Notes: generated from the sequence alone by a model not told the origin. A DNA stretch of 64,000 nucleotides from an uncultured Eubacteriales bacterium (GCA_900319835.1 ONPY01000008.1:1-64000); one strand, 5' to 3'; positions 52,816-61,197 are shown, numbered from the stretch's first letter. Program-made: numbers and translations.

Positions 52816-53051
52816 TTCGCACCGGCTCCGAGCCAAACCCCGGGCGCACGGCGGCCTGTGAGTGCTTGGGGCTGCCCAAGGCCTCCGGCAGATACGGAAC
52901 GCTGCTGGACAAGGCCCAGTGGAACATGAAAGCCGAGCCCGAGTTCTTTGAACAAAACGGTCTCAAATGCGTCATATGCCACAATCTTGGCCAGGCCCGC
53001 GCGATTCTGTCAGGGGATACGACCTTTGACGTAATCCGTGTGATTGCATAA
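52812..53051 (+). CDS. Small protein, possible remnant of the H-cluster domain C-terminus
   Basis: 79 residues from ATG 52812. The last part (VICHNLGQARAILSGDTTFDVIRVIA) follows the [FeFe]-hydrogenase pattern VxxGLxNAxxLLxxxxxxYDFIEVMACP, but stops before the CxxxC ligand motif. The N-terminal part (GRTAACECLGLPKASGRYGT) is not recognisable. It overlaps the upstream stop by 4 bases, so translation is likely coupled. It may be a split-off, non-catalytic piece of an ancestral HydA. Confidence 0.55.
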   Translation: MIRTGSEPNPGRTAACECLGLPKASGRYGTLLDKAQWNMKAEPEFFEQNGLKCVICHNLGQARAILSGDTTFDVIRVIA

Positions 53052-53063
53052 AACATAGCAAAC

Positions 53064-53090
53064 CCGCCCTCCGGCGCAACCGGAGGGCGG
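53064..53090 (+). terminator. Terminator of the dehydrogenase operon
   Basis: CCGCCCTCCGG and CCGGAGGGCGG, 11-base stem with a CGCAA loop. T-run weak. Confidence 0.75.
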
Positions 53091-53262
53091 TATTACAACA
53101 TTTTTAAATCGCGATGTGCATTGGTTGAGAGGGTAAAAGCGGGAGAAGCGTCTTGCGGTTTGCAGAAGGTTATGGTAAGCTGGCAAACACGGGAGTTCAG
53201 AAAAAAGAGCCTATTGAAGCAACTGCTCTCTCAATCTTCAAACAGGGGAGGATTCTCCAAGC

Positions 53263-54435
53263 GTGGATCTCTTGAATGATATTGTATATCTGCTCGGCGC
53301 AGTCACAACGGTAGCCAGCATTGTGCTCTGCCTGGTTTTGCTTTTCGCCTGCAAAAGCAGAGATGAAAAAGGAAATCGCATTGAGCTTGACAGCAAGACC
53401 ACGGAGCAGCCGTGGCCGCTTGGCGTCTGGATTGCAGGCGTCTTTGTCGCCGGCACCGGCGTTGCACTGATGTATGCGCCGGGCGATCTGGTGGGCTATG
53501 TGCAGCAGGGCCTGAACCCGATGGAGTCCATCACCATGGTGGCGCTCTTAAACGGCGCGCCCGTCTGGGCCATGTATTCCGTGATGGGCTTGTGGTATAT
53601 GAAGCACATGGACTCCAAGATCGGAAAGCTCGCCGCCATGCTCTCGACCGTGCTGGGCATGTCCATCTCTCTCTGGACAGGCATGAATACCGTGGCGCGC
53701 TTTATCGGGCTGAACTTCCCCGGTCTTAAATTTATGCTGGCAAGCATCACCGTGCTTGTGGCCATGTTTTCCGCAAGACACAATCTGCTCAAGGGCATGT
53801 CAAGGCTCGCGTTCCTGGTGTTCTTCTTCGCTTTTTTGGCGGTGCTCTCCACGCCGCTGACGGATTTTCATTTCATGCCCATCACCGGCGGCATCACCGG
53901 GGCATTCTGGCATGAGTACTTCTTCGGGGCTACAGCGGCGAGCTGGATCTTCTGGTTCTTGTCCTGGACGCCCACGGTTTCGCGCTGGCTTGCACACATC
54001 TCAAAGGGCAGAACCATGAAAGAATACATTGCCGGCACCATGATCCTGCCGACGGTGCTGGCTTTCGGCTGGATGGCGGTGTCCTGGATGTATCAGGACG
54101 TGATCATGAGCTTCAACCTGGCCGAGAACATTGCATCCTTTATTCCCTGCGTGATCTTCATCGTCTCCGGCATCCTCTTCATGACCGGCACGCTGGATTC
54201 AGACTGCAAGGTCTTCACCGAAGATCTTGAGTTTTTGTCCCACGGAAAGCTGAATCGGAAGACAACCATTTCCTATTACGGCCTGTTTGTATTGTTTGTC
54301 TTCAGCCTCTTCATCTCCGGAATCATCCGCAAGCCCTTTGCGTTCAATGAGTACTCCTCTCTGGTTTTCCTGCCGCTGATGTTCATCAGCATCCGGGAAT
54401 GCATCAAGATCCTCAAAGAGTATCAAAGCCGGTAA
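53263..54435 (+). CDS. BCCT-like transporter, short form
   Basis: 390 residues with about 9-10 predicted helices. Central region ASWIFWFLSWTPTVSRWLAHISKGRTMKEYIAGTMILPTVLAFGWMAVSW resembles BCCT (betaine/choline/carnitine) transporter helices (FWxxWxISWSPFVGxFIAxISRGRTIREFI). Classical BCCT members have about 500 residues and 12 helices, so this one has lost the first helices or is a distinct subfamily. GTG 53263, AGGGGAGG 11 bases away. No operon partners. A TGG-TAAGCT -10 with TTGCGG at 53153 may be its promoter. Confidence 0.65.
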   Translation: MDLLNDIVYLLGAVTTVASIVLCLVLLFACKSRDEKGNRIELDSKTTEQPWPLGVWIAGVFVAGTGVALMYAPGDLVGYVQQGLNPMESITMVALLNGAPVWAMYSVMGLWYMKHMDSKIGKLAAMLSTVLGMSISLWTGMNTVARFIGLNFPGLKFMLASITVLVAMFSARHNLLKGMSRLAFLVFFFAFLAVLSTPLTDFHFMPITGGITGAFWHEYFFGATAASWIFWFLSWTPTVSRWLAHISKGRTMKEYIAGTMILPTVLAFGWMAVSWMYQDVIMSFNLAENIASFIPCVIFIVSGILFMTGTLDSDCKVFTEDLEFLSHGKLNRKTTISYYGLFVLFVFSLFISGIIRKPFAFNEYSSLVFLPLMFISIRECIKILKEYQSR

Positions 54436-54446
54436 CAGTCAAATGA

Positions 54447-54486
54447 TAAAACACGGGCGGAGTGCAATGCTCCGCCCGTGTTTTAT
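54447..54486. terminator. Bidirectional terminator between convergent genes
   Basis: TAAAACACGGGCGGAG pairs with CTCCGCCCGTGTTTTA around a small loop. Confidence 0.88.
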
Positions 54487-54971
54487 GTATCGGATGGGGG
54501 AAGGGGCCTGGATTTGGCGCTGATCTCGTCCAGGGTCACACGGAGCACCGCAACAGAGCTTGCCATGAAATCATGGATCGCAAATTCCCGGCCCGTCTGG
54601 TGCTGCATCAGAAGCCGCAGCCCCTCGCGCTTTTCATCGGGATCGGTCACGATTTCGGCTTTGCCTCTTCCGATCACGGAGGCATAGGCCGAGCCGTAGC
54701 CGCATGGGTTTTCGCCCGCTTCAATCAGCTGAACGCGGCACTCCAGTTCCACACAGACGTGGGGATTGGCGCGGATGAGATCCAGTTTGTGGCCCTCCGG
54801 GGCGCCGTGCATATAGAAAACCGGCAACCCATTATGATCAGCATATCCGTAATGAAGCGGCACAATGTAGGGATGCTCGCCGTCAAACAGCGCCAGGTGC
54901 AGGATCTTGGCTTCCTCAATGATTCTCCTGATTTCTCCGGGGTTTGAGATTTCACGGTCTTTCCTTCTCAT
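54483..54971 (-). CDS. Pyridoxamine 5'-phosphate oxidase-like flavoprotein (NimA-like)
   Basis: 162 residues. Split-barrel FMN fold: AKILHLALFDGEHPYIVPLHYGY is the Nim/PNPOx signature and GYGSAYASVIGRGKAEIV the dimer strand. The ATG at 54971 is preceded by GGGGGC; the Met at 54992 lacks a site. Related Nim proteins reduce nitroimidazoles in Bacteroides, but the family is broad and resistance is not implied. Regulated by the palindrome at 54979-55020. Confidence 0.8.
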   Translation of the reverse strand: MRRKDREISNPGEIRRIIEEAKILHLALFDGEHPYIVPLHYGYADHNGLPVFYMHGAPEGHKLDLIRANPHVCVELECRVQLIEAGENPCGYGSAYASVIGRGKAEIVTDPDEKREGLRLLMQHQTGREFAIHDFMASSVAVLRVTLDEISAKSRPLPPSDT

Positions 54972-54978
54972 GGTTGAG

Positions 54979-55027
54979 CCCCCTCTCTTCATGCTATTAT
55001 TATAGCATGAAGAGAGGGGGCGGACAA
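54979..55027 (-). promoter_or_regulatory. Promoter overlapped by a perfect 19-bp inverted repeat (operator)
   Basis: Minus-strand TTGTCC (55027-55022), 17-base spacer, TATAAT (55004-54999). Arms at 54979-54997 and 55002-55020 are perfect complements with a 4-base TATT centre, spanning spacer, -10 and transcription start. This is the layout of a repressor site. Confidence 0.75.
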
Positions 55028-55150
55028 GACAGTTTCCGTGCTGCAGGAGCTGACGGTAAAACGCGGGGAGATCCTGGTATAAATATCGTAATGAGAGATT
55101 TCCAGTTTGTTCATATTTGGTTCAGCTTGATTTCAGAATAAAACCGCATC

Positions 55151-56989
55151 ATGAAAGCACCAAAGCGAAGGCAGGTGAATCAATTGAAACAGATTATGAC
55201 AATGGCAATTGCGCTGATTTTGGTCAGCATGCTCCTGCTCGGCGGGTACGCCCAGACGGCGAGTGCCGTGGAGAGCACGCCGGCACCTACAGCCACGGCA
55301 GAAGCGACTGCGGAAAGCGGGCGCTTTACCGACAGAGAACGTGAGCAGAGCTATGATGCAGCTGTCGCGGTGAGCATTACGCTGAAAGAGAACGCGACAC
55401 ACTCCGCTTCCACGGCGGTTTCCGTCAAGGGGAACACGGTAACGATTCAGGACGAGGGCGTCTATGTGATCAGCGGTACGCTGAGCGATGGCACTTTGAT
55501 CGTGGACGCCGAGAAGAGCGACAAGATCGAACTCGTTTTGGATAACGCGAATGTTACCAGCAAGAGCTTTGCAGCGCTCTATGTCAGGCAGGCGGACAAA
55601 GTCTTTGTCACGCTGGCGGACGGCTCCGCCAACACCCTGGCAAACGGCGGGAGCTTTGCGCAGATCGACGACAGCAATGTTGACGGCGCGATCTTTGCCA
55701 AAGATGACCTCGTGCTGAAGGGCGGGGGAAGTCTCACGGTGAGCTCCCCCGCGGGCCACGGGATCGTGGCCAAGGATGAGCTGGTCATCACCGGCGGCAA
55801 CTATGACATCACGGCGGCAAAGCACGGCATTCAGTCCAAAGAGAGCGTCAACATCTGCGATGCGGAGCTGAACATTACGGCGGGGAAGGACGGCATTAAG
55901 GCCGAGGACTCCGACGCGGAGAATGTAGGCGACGTGTATGTCGAGAGCGGCAGCCTCACGCTCTCAGCGGTAAGTGACGGCATCAGTGCCGGAAACAGCG
56001 TAACCGTGTCCGGCGGAAGCATTCAGATCTCCTCGGGCAATTCCTCCGGGGAAGTCAAGGGGGTCAAGGCCGGCAGCCGCGTTGTGATTGAAGACGGAAC
56101 GGTAACGCTTGACGTGTCAGACGACGGCCTGCACTCCAACGGGGATCTCACCATCTCCGGCGGCAGCATCCTGATCTCCAGCGGGGACGACGCGCTGCAC
56201 GCCGACGGTGCCCTGACCATCTCGGGCGGAAGCCTGATAGTGGAGAAGAGCCACGAGGGCATCGAGGGCTTGACCATCGCCATCTCAGGCGGCGACGTTA
56301 GGATCAACGCCGATGATGACGCGCTCAACGCTGCAGGCGGAAACGACGCCAGTGGCAGCACAGGCCCCTGGAGCCGGAATGATTTTGCCGCGCAGGAAAA
56401 TGTGGGCATCACCATCTCCGGCGGCAAGCTGACTGTCAACACCAAGGGCGACGGCCTGGACTCCAACGGCGGTATGCTGATCACCGGGGGCGAGGTCTAT
56501 GTCTCCGGCCCGGTAAACGGCGGCAACGCCTCTCTGGATTACAACGGCAGCGGAGCTATCTCCGGGGGCGTTTTTGCGGCTGCCGGCAACGGACAGATGG
56601 CCATGAACTTTGACCGCAGCTCCACCCAGTGCTCCATGCTGCTCTCTGTCGGCTCACAGAAGGCCGGCACCGAGCTCAAGGTCACGGACGCAAAGGGCAC
56701 GGCGCTCCTGTCCTGGAAGCCGGAAACGGACTTTCAGTGCGTGGTGATCAGCCTGCCTGACTTTAAGACAGGGGAGAGCTACACCGTCACAGCAGGGAGC
56801 TTCTCTGCAAGCGTGACGTTTGACTCGACACTCTACGGGGAAAGCTCAAGTATGGGCGGCTTCGGCGGTATGGGCGGCGGCTTCCAGAATGGAGGAGGGA
56901 TACGCCCGGAAATGGGAGAGATGCCCCCTGAAAACGGAGAGATACGACCCGGCTTCTACGGCATGGGCGGAAAAGGCGGCCATAGATAA
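55151..56989 (+). CDS. Cthe_2159-like (DUF4353) carbohydrate-binding beta-helix protein, secreted
   Basis: 612 residues. N-terminal signal peptide (about 15-38, ending ASA), then beta-helix repeats with GGSI/GGS and DDGLHSN/DDALHAD turns, much like the 691-residue paralogue at 3542, but without the acidic Pro-rich linker and C-terminal anchor; the tail is Gly/Met/Pro-rich (GGFGGMGGGFQNGG). Probably a surface or secreted polygalacturonate- or calcium-binding protein. ATG 55151 lacks a good ribosome site; TTG 55184 (after GGCAGGTG) would also leave an intact signal peptide. Own terminator; no VTC neighbour here. Confidence 0.8.
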   Translation: MKAPKRRQVNQLKQIMTMAIALILVSMLLLGGYAQTASAVESTPAPTATAEATAESGRFTDREREQSYDAAVAVSITLKENATHSASTAVSVKGNTVTIQDEGVYVISGTLSDGTLIVDAEKSDKIELVLDNANVTSKSFAALYVRQADKVFVTLADGSANTLANGGSFAQIDDSNVDGAIFAKDDLVLKGGGSLTVSSPAGHGIVAKDELVITGGNYDITAAKHGIQSKESVNICDAELNITAGKDGIKAEDSDAENVGDVYVESGSLTLSAVSDGISAGNSVTVSGGSIQISSGNSSGEVKGVKAGSRVVIEDGTVTLDVSDDGLHSNGDLTISGGSILISSGDDALHADGALTISGGSLIVEKSHEGIEGLTIAISGGDVRINADDDALNAAGGNDASGSTGPWSRNDFAAQENVGITISGGKLTVNTKGDGLDSNGGMLITGGEVYVSGPVNGGNASLDYNGSGAISGGVFAAAGNGQMAMNFDRSSTQCSMLLSVGSQKAGTELKVTDAKGTALLSWKPETDFQCVVISLPDFKTGESYTVTAGSFSASVTFDSTLYGESSSMGGFGGMGGGFQNGGGIRPEMGEMPPENGEIRPGFYGMGGKGGHR

Positions 56990-56992
56990 AGA

Positions 56993-57029
56993 AAGACAGC
57001 CGGTATCCAAAACGGATACCGGCTGTCTT
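56993..57029 (+). terminator. Terminator after the Cthe_2159-like gene
   Basis: AAGACAGCCGGTATCC pairs with GGATACCGGCTGTCTT. The stretch 57030-57255 beyond it shows no convincing gene on either strand. Confidence 0.8.
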
Positions 57030-57255
57030 GTGATACAGGATCTATCAGAGAGCGGTGGAGCGCCGCGCTTCCTCATGGGTGACGATCCGGCACATGGTGT
57101 TGACCCGGCGGATGGGTTCATATGTTTTAACAATAAAAGACAAGACCGAGAAAAACACCGGAACAATCCGATCTGTTTTTTCAACAAAGGTCAGATGGCG
57201 CGAATCACCCGCAACCAGAGCTTCCCGATTCTTTTCGATTTCTTGAAAAAAATGA

Positions 57256-57284
57256 TTGACAAATGGCGTCGCTTTTGCTATTAT
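57256..57284 (+). promoter_or_regulatory. Promoter of the tRNA pair
   Basis: TTGACA (57256-57261), 17-base spacer, TATTAT (57279-57284) with an extended TGC. Confidence 0.8.
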
Positions 57285-57341
57285 TACAAAGCGCTCAGGG
57301 GTCAGGGAACTGATCCGAACACAGAGCGATGCCGGTAAGAC

Positions 57342-57417
57342 GCTGGTGTAGCTCAGTCGGTAGAGCAGCTGATTTGTAATCAGCAGGTCGGGGGTTCGAG
57401 TCCGTCCACCAGCTCCA
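57342..57417 (+). tRNA. tRNA-Thr (anticodon TGT)
   Basis: Acceptor GCTGGTG pairs with CACCAGC, encoded CCA at the end, anticodon stem CTGAT/ATCAG with loop TTTGTAA (TGT), T-arm GGGGTTCGAGTCC. 76 bases. Confidence 0.95.
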
Positions 57418-57438
57418 CCGGATAGCGCAATTGCATAT

Positions 57439-57523
57439 GGGGGAATTCCCGAGTGGCCAAAGGGGACAGACTGTAAATCTGCTGGCAATGCCTTCGGTGG
57501 TTCGAATCCACCTTCCCCCACCA
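57439..57523 (+). tRNA. tRNA-Tyr (anticodon GTA)
   Basis: Acceptor GGGGGAA with TTCCCCC and encoded CCA; anticodon loop CTGTAAA (GTA); long variable arm, TGGTTCGAATCCA T-arm. 85 bases, class II. Its 3' end abuts the integrase-bearing element, so it is the likely attachment site. Confidence 0.95.
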
Positions 57524-57524
57524 G

Positions 57525-57563
57525 AAAGAAAATCGTTCGGATAACGGACGGTTTTCTTTTTAT
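57525..57563 (+). terminator. Terminator of the tRNA operon
   Basis: AAAGAAAATCG and CGGTTTTCTTTTT with a loop between, directly after the tRNA-Tyr CCA. Confidence 0.65.
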
Positions 57564-57696
57564 TTTTCCACTTTGTGCGCGGGTAAGTGATCAAATACAA
57601 GATCGGAGCCGCGAGCAAACAGGAACCAAAACAGGGCAATCAAGGGCAAAAATAAGCATAAGTTGTTGTCAATTTTGTTGTCAGGAACCGGGGCTT

Positions 57697-58794
57697 TCAG
57701 GTCCCGGTCTTTTTCTTTTCCGCGGCTGTCTGCAGCTTCGCCATGGAGCGGGCGAACTTCCCGATGTTCTTTCTCTCGTGGCTGCGGCGAAGGTCAGTGT
57801 AGATCTCCAGCGTGGTGGATACATTCGCGTGGCCGAGGATATGCTGGGCGGTATAGACATCTGTGCCGGCTTCATAGAGCAGAGTGGCTGTGCCGTGCCG
57901 CAGATTGTGCGCGCCGAGGGTGGGCTTGCCCTCTTCATCCACCCAGCCGTGCAGCCTGCAGTAGTTTGCCCAGGCAGTCTCCCAGTTGCTGTCCGTCATG
58001 TATTCACCCTTGCGCCCGTTGTAGGGGATGTAGGGGAAAAGCCAGGGACCGGGATGCAGGAGCATCCACCGCTTGAGCGGCTCCCGCAGCGGCTGGATGA
58101 TCGGCACGGTGCGGATGCCGGCTTCCGTCTTGGCCTTCGGGATGGTCAGCTCCCAGGTGATGAGATTGACGTCTTCCTTCTTGCGGTGCAGGGCCTCGGA
58201 ACGCCGGACGCCGGTGCAGAGCAGAAAGAAGGGAATGAAGCCGAAGCTCATGTCGCTGCCGCCGAGGATGATGGAATTGATAACCTCATCGTCGGGGGCT
58301 GTCCGCTTGCCTTTCTTCAGGCCCTTCGGCAGCTTGACAGACAGAGCGGGATTATAGGGGATCTCCCGCTGACCGATGGCATAATCGAAGATCCCGTTCC
58401 AGATGGAGCGGCGGGAGTTCACCACCGTATGGCTGTAGCCTTTGGCCTTGGCGGCCAGGAGATCCTGGCTGACATCGAAGGCGGTTATATCCGCGATCGG
58501 GAGATCACCGTACAGATCCACGATGGATGTCAGGTGCGGAGCGTAGTTTGCCCAGGTGCGATCTGAGACCGCGTCCCGGTGGATCGTCTCCCATTCATCG
58601 GCAACTTCTTTCAGGGTGCGGCGCATGGGCGTTTCCTTCTCCTGGATCCGCTTGTAGAGGCGCTCGGGATCCCGGTCATAGATCGGGTGCCGCTTCCCCT
58701 TGGGCTGGAGATCACGGTCCAGCTCATGCCAGTATCCCATATAGCGCCCATCCGAACGGAGCGTAAACATGGCGGCGTAGTTAGGTTTTCTCAT
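57697..58794 (-). CDS. Phage-type tyrosine integrase
   Basis: 365 residues from ATG 58794 (GGAG 9 bases upstream; the Met at 58803 abuts the site). N-terminal AP2-like arm (about 5-50), SAM-like core-binding domain (60-155), catalytic domain with R (TGVRRSEALH), HNLRHG (HxxR), GHANVSTT (His), and the tyrosine in LEIYTDL. Oriented toward tRNA-Tyr with its stop about 170 bases from it, the usual layout for site-specific integration at a tRNA 3' end. Confidence 0.92.
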   Translation of the reverse strand: MRKPNYAAMFTLRSDGRYMGYWHELDRDLQPKGKRHPIYDRDPERLYKRIQEKETPMRRTLKEVADEWETIHRDAVSDRTWANYAPHLTSIVDLYGDLPIADITAFDVSQDLLAAKAKGYSHTVVNSRRSIWNGIFDYAIGQREIPYNPALSVKLPKGLKKGKRTAPDDEVINSIILGGSDMSFGFIPFFLLCTGVRRSEALHRKKEDVNLITWELTIPKAKTEAGIRTVPIIQPLREPLKRWMLLHPGPWLFPYIPYNGRKGEYMTDSNWETAWANYCRLHGWVDEEGKPTLGAHNLRHGTATLLYEAGTDVYTAQHILGHANVSTTLEIYTDLRRSHERKNIGKFARSMAKLQTAAEKKKTGT

Positions 58795-58825
58795 AGATAT
58801 CATCTCCTTCTTCGCTAGTATAGTT

Positions 58826-58856
58826 ATAGGACGCTCCAATATCATGGAGCGTCCTA
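58826..58856. terminator. Inverted repeat between the integrase and upstream genes
   Basis: AGGACGCTCC and GGAGCGTCCT, 10-base stem with an 8-base centre, no T-run on the minus strand; may be an operator rather than a terminator. Confidence 0.4.
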
Positions 58857-58873
58857 GACAAAGGTATTAAGAA

Positions 58874-59092
58874 TCAATCTGCGAGAGGCCCAGAGGAAAG
58901 GGTGGTTTCCAAAGCATCTTTCAATGCTGTGGCCATTTCGAGATTCATGACAAGCTCTGAAATAAGCTCTTCTTTATTCCCTTTGTTAACTCCATCCGCC
59001 CCGATATCTGGATGAATCTGACGGAAGGTCAAGATCAGCTCACTCTTGGTTGCATTGACAGAACAGCTGAAAGAATTGGAATAGTTAAGCAT
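58874..59092 (-). CDS. Small protein, DUF3467-like
   Basis: 72 residues from ATG 59092 (GGACTC site). FSCSVNATKSELILTFRQIHPD and LVMNLEMATALKDALETTL give a beta-strand then helix order similar to DUF3467. Function unknown. The stop of the HTH gene lies only 10 bases upstream, so they are co-transcribed. Confidence 0.5.
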   Translation of the reverse strand: MLNYSNSFSCSVNATKSELILTFRQIHPDIGADGVNKGNKEELISELVMNLEMATALKDALETTLSSGPLAD

Positions 59093-59102
59093 GATAGAGT
59101 CC

Positions 59103-59513
59103 TCACATTTCTTTGAAAGATTCAGTCTCGATTTCTTCATCTGAAAAAGTAGCAGGTGAAGATGCGGTGTGCCACCCGGGCGGAATAAAAGCGATTATGT
59201 TGCAGGTATTTGTTTTATAAGATTTAGGGGGAGTAGGAACAAACGGTGATTGCAGTTGAATGTCCAGCTTTGTAGCAATCGCAACGAGAGTAGAAAGAGT
59301 AAAGTTGGTCTCGCCACTTTCCCATTTAGATAGCGTGCTCTGAGACACGCCGAGAAGATGAGAAAAATCCTTTTGTGTCATACCCTTTTCAATGCGTTTC
59401 CCAGTAATCTCAGCTGCAATTAACCCTTGAAGAGCAGAAAGAGCAAGAGTATCAGGAACCATATTCTTTGAAACGGCAGAAAGAAGCTTCACAAGAGAAT
59501 CAGATGAATCCAT
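59103..59513 (-). CDS. XRE-family HTH antitoxin (HigA-like)
   Basis: 136 residues with HTH at 38-92 (RIEKGMTQKDFSHLLGVSQSTLSKWESG). The C-terminal 40 residues are unusual for HigA. Overlaps the toxin-like gene's stop by 14 bases, the usual reverse order toxin-antitoxin arrangement. Confidence 0.75.
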   Translation of the reverse strand: MDSSDSLVKLLSAVSKNMVPDTLALSALQGLIAAEITGKRIEKGMTQKDFSHLLGVSQSTLSKWESGETNFTLSTLVAIATKLDIQLQSPFVPTPPKSYKTNTCNIIAFIPPGWHTASSPATFSDEEIETESFKEM

Positions 59514-59907
59514 TTTTAAAGTCCTCCTTTGTCTGGCTTAAACGCAAAAGAGCGGGCGGGATGTGTGAAGAATAATCTGTTCTTCGTTTACCTTGCTTTT
59601 CTTCGAAGGCATGCAATAGGACCGGTTGATTGTTTGAAAGGAATGCAAACAAAACCCGAATGTTGAAGCCGGCTCCTGTTAAATGCATACTGAAAAGCCC
59701 TTGGCCAATGTTTTCAAATTCTTTGACACAAGTAACTTTGTAGCCCCATGTGTTCAAAAGCTTGAGCCTGGCGGTCAAGAGAGTAAAGATCCTTTCCTCA
59801 AACCCCTTCTCAGCGATAAGGTTTAGAAACTCTGGGAAGAACAAGTCGTGCATGAGAATGCCGCCGAGCAACATTTTGAGGTAGTCAAATACGTCTCGCT
59901 TGTTCAT
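59500..59907 (-). CDS. HigB/RelE-like phage-derived toxin (Gp49 family)
   Basis: 135 residues. LYLTGAGFNIRVLF-type strands and the LLHAFEEKQGKRRTDY segment match the RelE/HigB fold with its basic catalytic patch. Likely ribosome-dependent mRNA endonuclease. AGAGAGG upstream of ATG 59907. Confidence 0.72.
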   Translation of the reverse strand: MNKRDVFDYLKMLLGGILMHDLFFPEFLNLIAEKGFEERIFTLLTARLKLLNTWGYKVTCVKEFENIGQGLFSMHLTGAGFNIRVLFAFLSNNQPVLLHAFEEKQGKRRTDYSSHIPPALLRLSQTKEDFKNGFI

Positions 59908-60055
59908 AGTATAGCCTCTCTGACTTTAGAATATTCCTGATGATGAATAATTGCAACCCTTTTTTTCTTAATTTTTTTTCAAGAACTATCAAAGCAAATC
60001 AAAAAGAACCAGCATAGAGAGAAAAAATATTCATCATAATATGTTCGATGCGCTC

Positions 60056-60089
60056 CCGGTGTGCCAGCACCGGGGGCGGTTTTTGTTTT
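60056..60089 (+). terminator. Terminator facing right with no obvious upstream gene
   Basis: CCCGGTG and CACCGGG (stem), then GGCGGTTTTTG. The only plus-strand sequence before it (59940-60050) is A/T-rich. It could end a small RNA; 60090-60189 holds nothing seen. Confidence 0.4.
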
Positions 60090-60189
60090 AGGGGTTACAG
60101 TGGGAACGTGAAATAGAATAAAGTTAGAATTGATCACTATAACCTAAACGCTGAAAGAAAAGCCTGAATGTGGTTACTAATTTCTTGCA

Positions 60190-60639
60190 TCATAATATAG
60201 AAATCGAGTTTTTCTTTTTCACCGCGGATAACAAATGGAGCTCTGGATTGTAAAGAATATCGCCGAATGCAATAAAAAGTCTTATGTCAGGCTGAGTAGA
60301 TGTAGTGCCGTAATTCCATTCGGCTCTAAGAAATCCAGGCTTTATGATATCTCGATAAAACTTTATACGCTTTTCAAGATAACCAGATGAATTAAAATAG
60401 AAACCAAAAGATTGGGATAATTTTTGATTAAGGTTTTCAACTAGATCTTGACGCTTCTTCCCTTTGAACTGAACGATATAGTAGAAAGTGAGAGTATAGA
60501 AAAAAGCAAGGAGTTCAAAATCGAATAAATAGCTTTCCCAATACAGCTGACCATAAGGTCGTATTAGATCAAGCATCTCAGTAAAGTGCGTATTAAACAA
60601 CTCGCCTATATCAAACTGTGAGGATCGTTTCCAGAACAT
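60190..60639 (-). CDS. Hypothetical protein
   Basis: 149 residues, no recognised domain. Aromatic-rich (YWESYLFDFELLAFFYTLTFYYIV), one possible membrane-associated hydrophobic segment (about 38-56), then a mixed domain. Low GC relative to the neighbours, in keeping with acquired DNA. Confidence 0.5.
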   Translation of the reverse strand: MFWKRSSQFDIGELFNTHFTEMLDLIRPYGQLYWESYLFDFELLAFFYTLTFYYIVQFKGKKRQDLVENLNQKLSQSFGFYFNSSGYLEKRIKFYRDIIKPGFLRAEWNYGTTSTQPDIRLFIAFGDILYNPELHLLSAVKKKNSISIL

Positions 60640-60693
60640 ATTTGCACCTTCTCCATCCTTATTCTTCTATATTTGTTGAGAAGGGGAGATATA

Positions 60694-61092
60694 TTATCCT
60701 GCATTGGCGTTGCCGGTATCTTGCCGACAGCGCTCTGCTGAGCGGTGCAACATGGCGGCAGCCTCACCGCGAATTTCTTCAGTGGCGTCGCGGTAGTCCT
60801 CCAGCAACTGGGCCTCATCAGGAGAAAGGTTATCATCTGAAAAAGAAGCGTTATCGGCGATGAGCTGATCATCACTCATAGACCGAATTAAAGTATCAGT
60901 ACTAATTCCAAGAACAGCAGCGACTTTCTGAAAAATCGAATAAGTAGGAACAATCGGTAATCCAGTCTTTGGATTCTTGTTATTCTCCAACATACTTACA
61001 TAACCTTTACTTATGCCTGCTTTTTCAGCAAAATAAGATTGCGGCATATTGTATTCCTCACGATATGCCTTAATCAATTCACCTAAATACAT
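60694..61092 (-). CDS. XRE-family repressor (CI-like)
   Basis: 132 residues from ATG 61092 (AGGTGG upstream). HTH at 1-60 (AYREEYNMPQSYFAEKAGISKGYVSMLENN). C-terminal acidic region, no peptidase motif, so not LexA/CI-autocleaving. Divergent to the Cro-like gene at 61243. Confidence 0.75.
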   Translation of the reverse strand: MYLGELIKAYREEYNMPQSYFAEKAGISKGYVSMLENNKNPKTGLPIVPTYSIFQKVAAVLGISTDTLIRSMSDDQLIADNASFSDDNLSPDEAQLLEDYRDATEEIRGEAAAMLHRSAERCRQDTGNANAG

Positions 61093-61197
61093 ATAGCAAC
61101 ACCACCTATTTGTTAAGATATATCTATTGTAAAGTATATTAAACAGAAAATCAAGATAATTGTTTAATAAATTAAAAATGGGTATTGACATATAGCG

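Noticed and set aside
54483..54971. Metronidazole resistance gene
   Set aside because: The Nim-like family is broad; sequence alone does not show nitroimidazole reduction.
57045..57521. Minus-strand ORF across the tRNA genes
   Set aside because: It runs through both tRNAs and has no ribosome site or recognisable domain.
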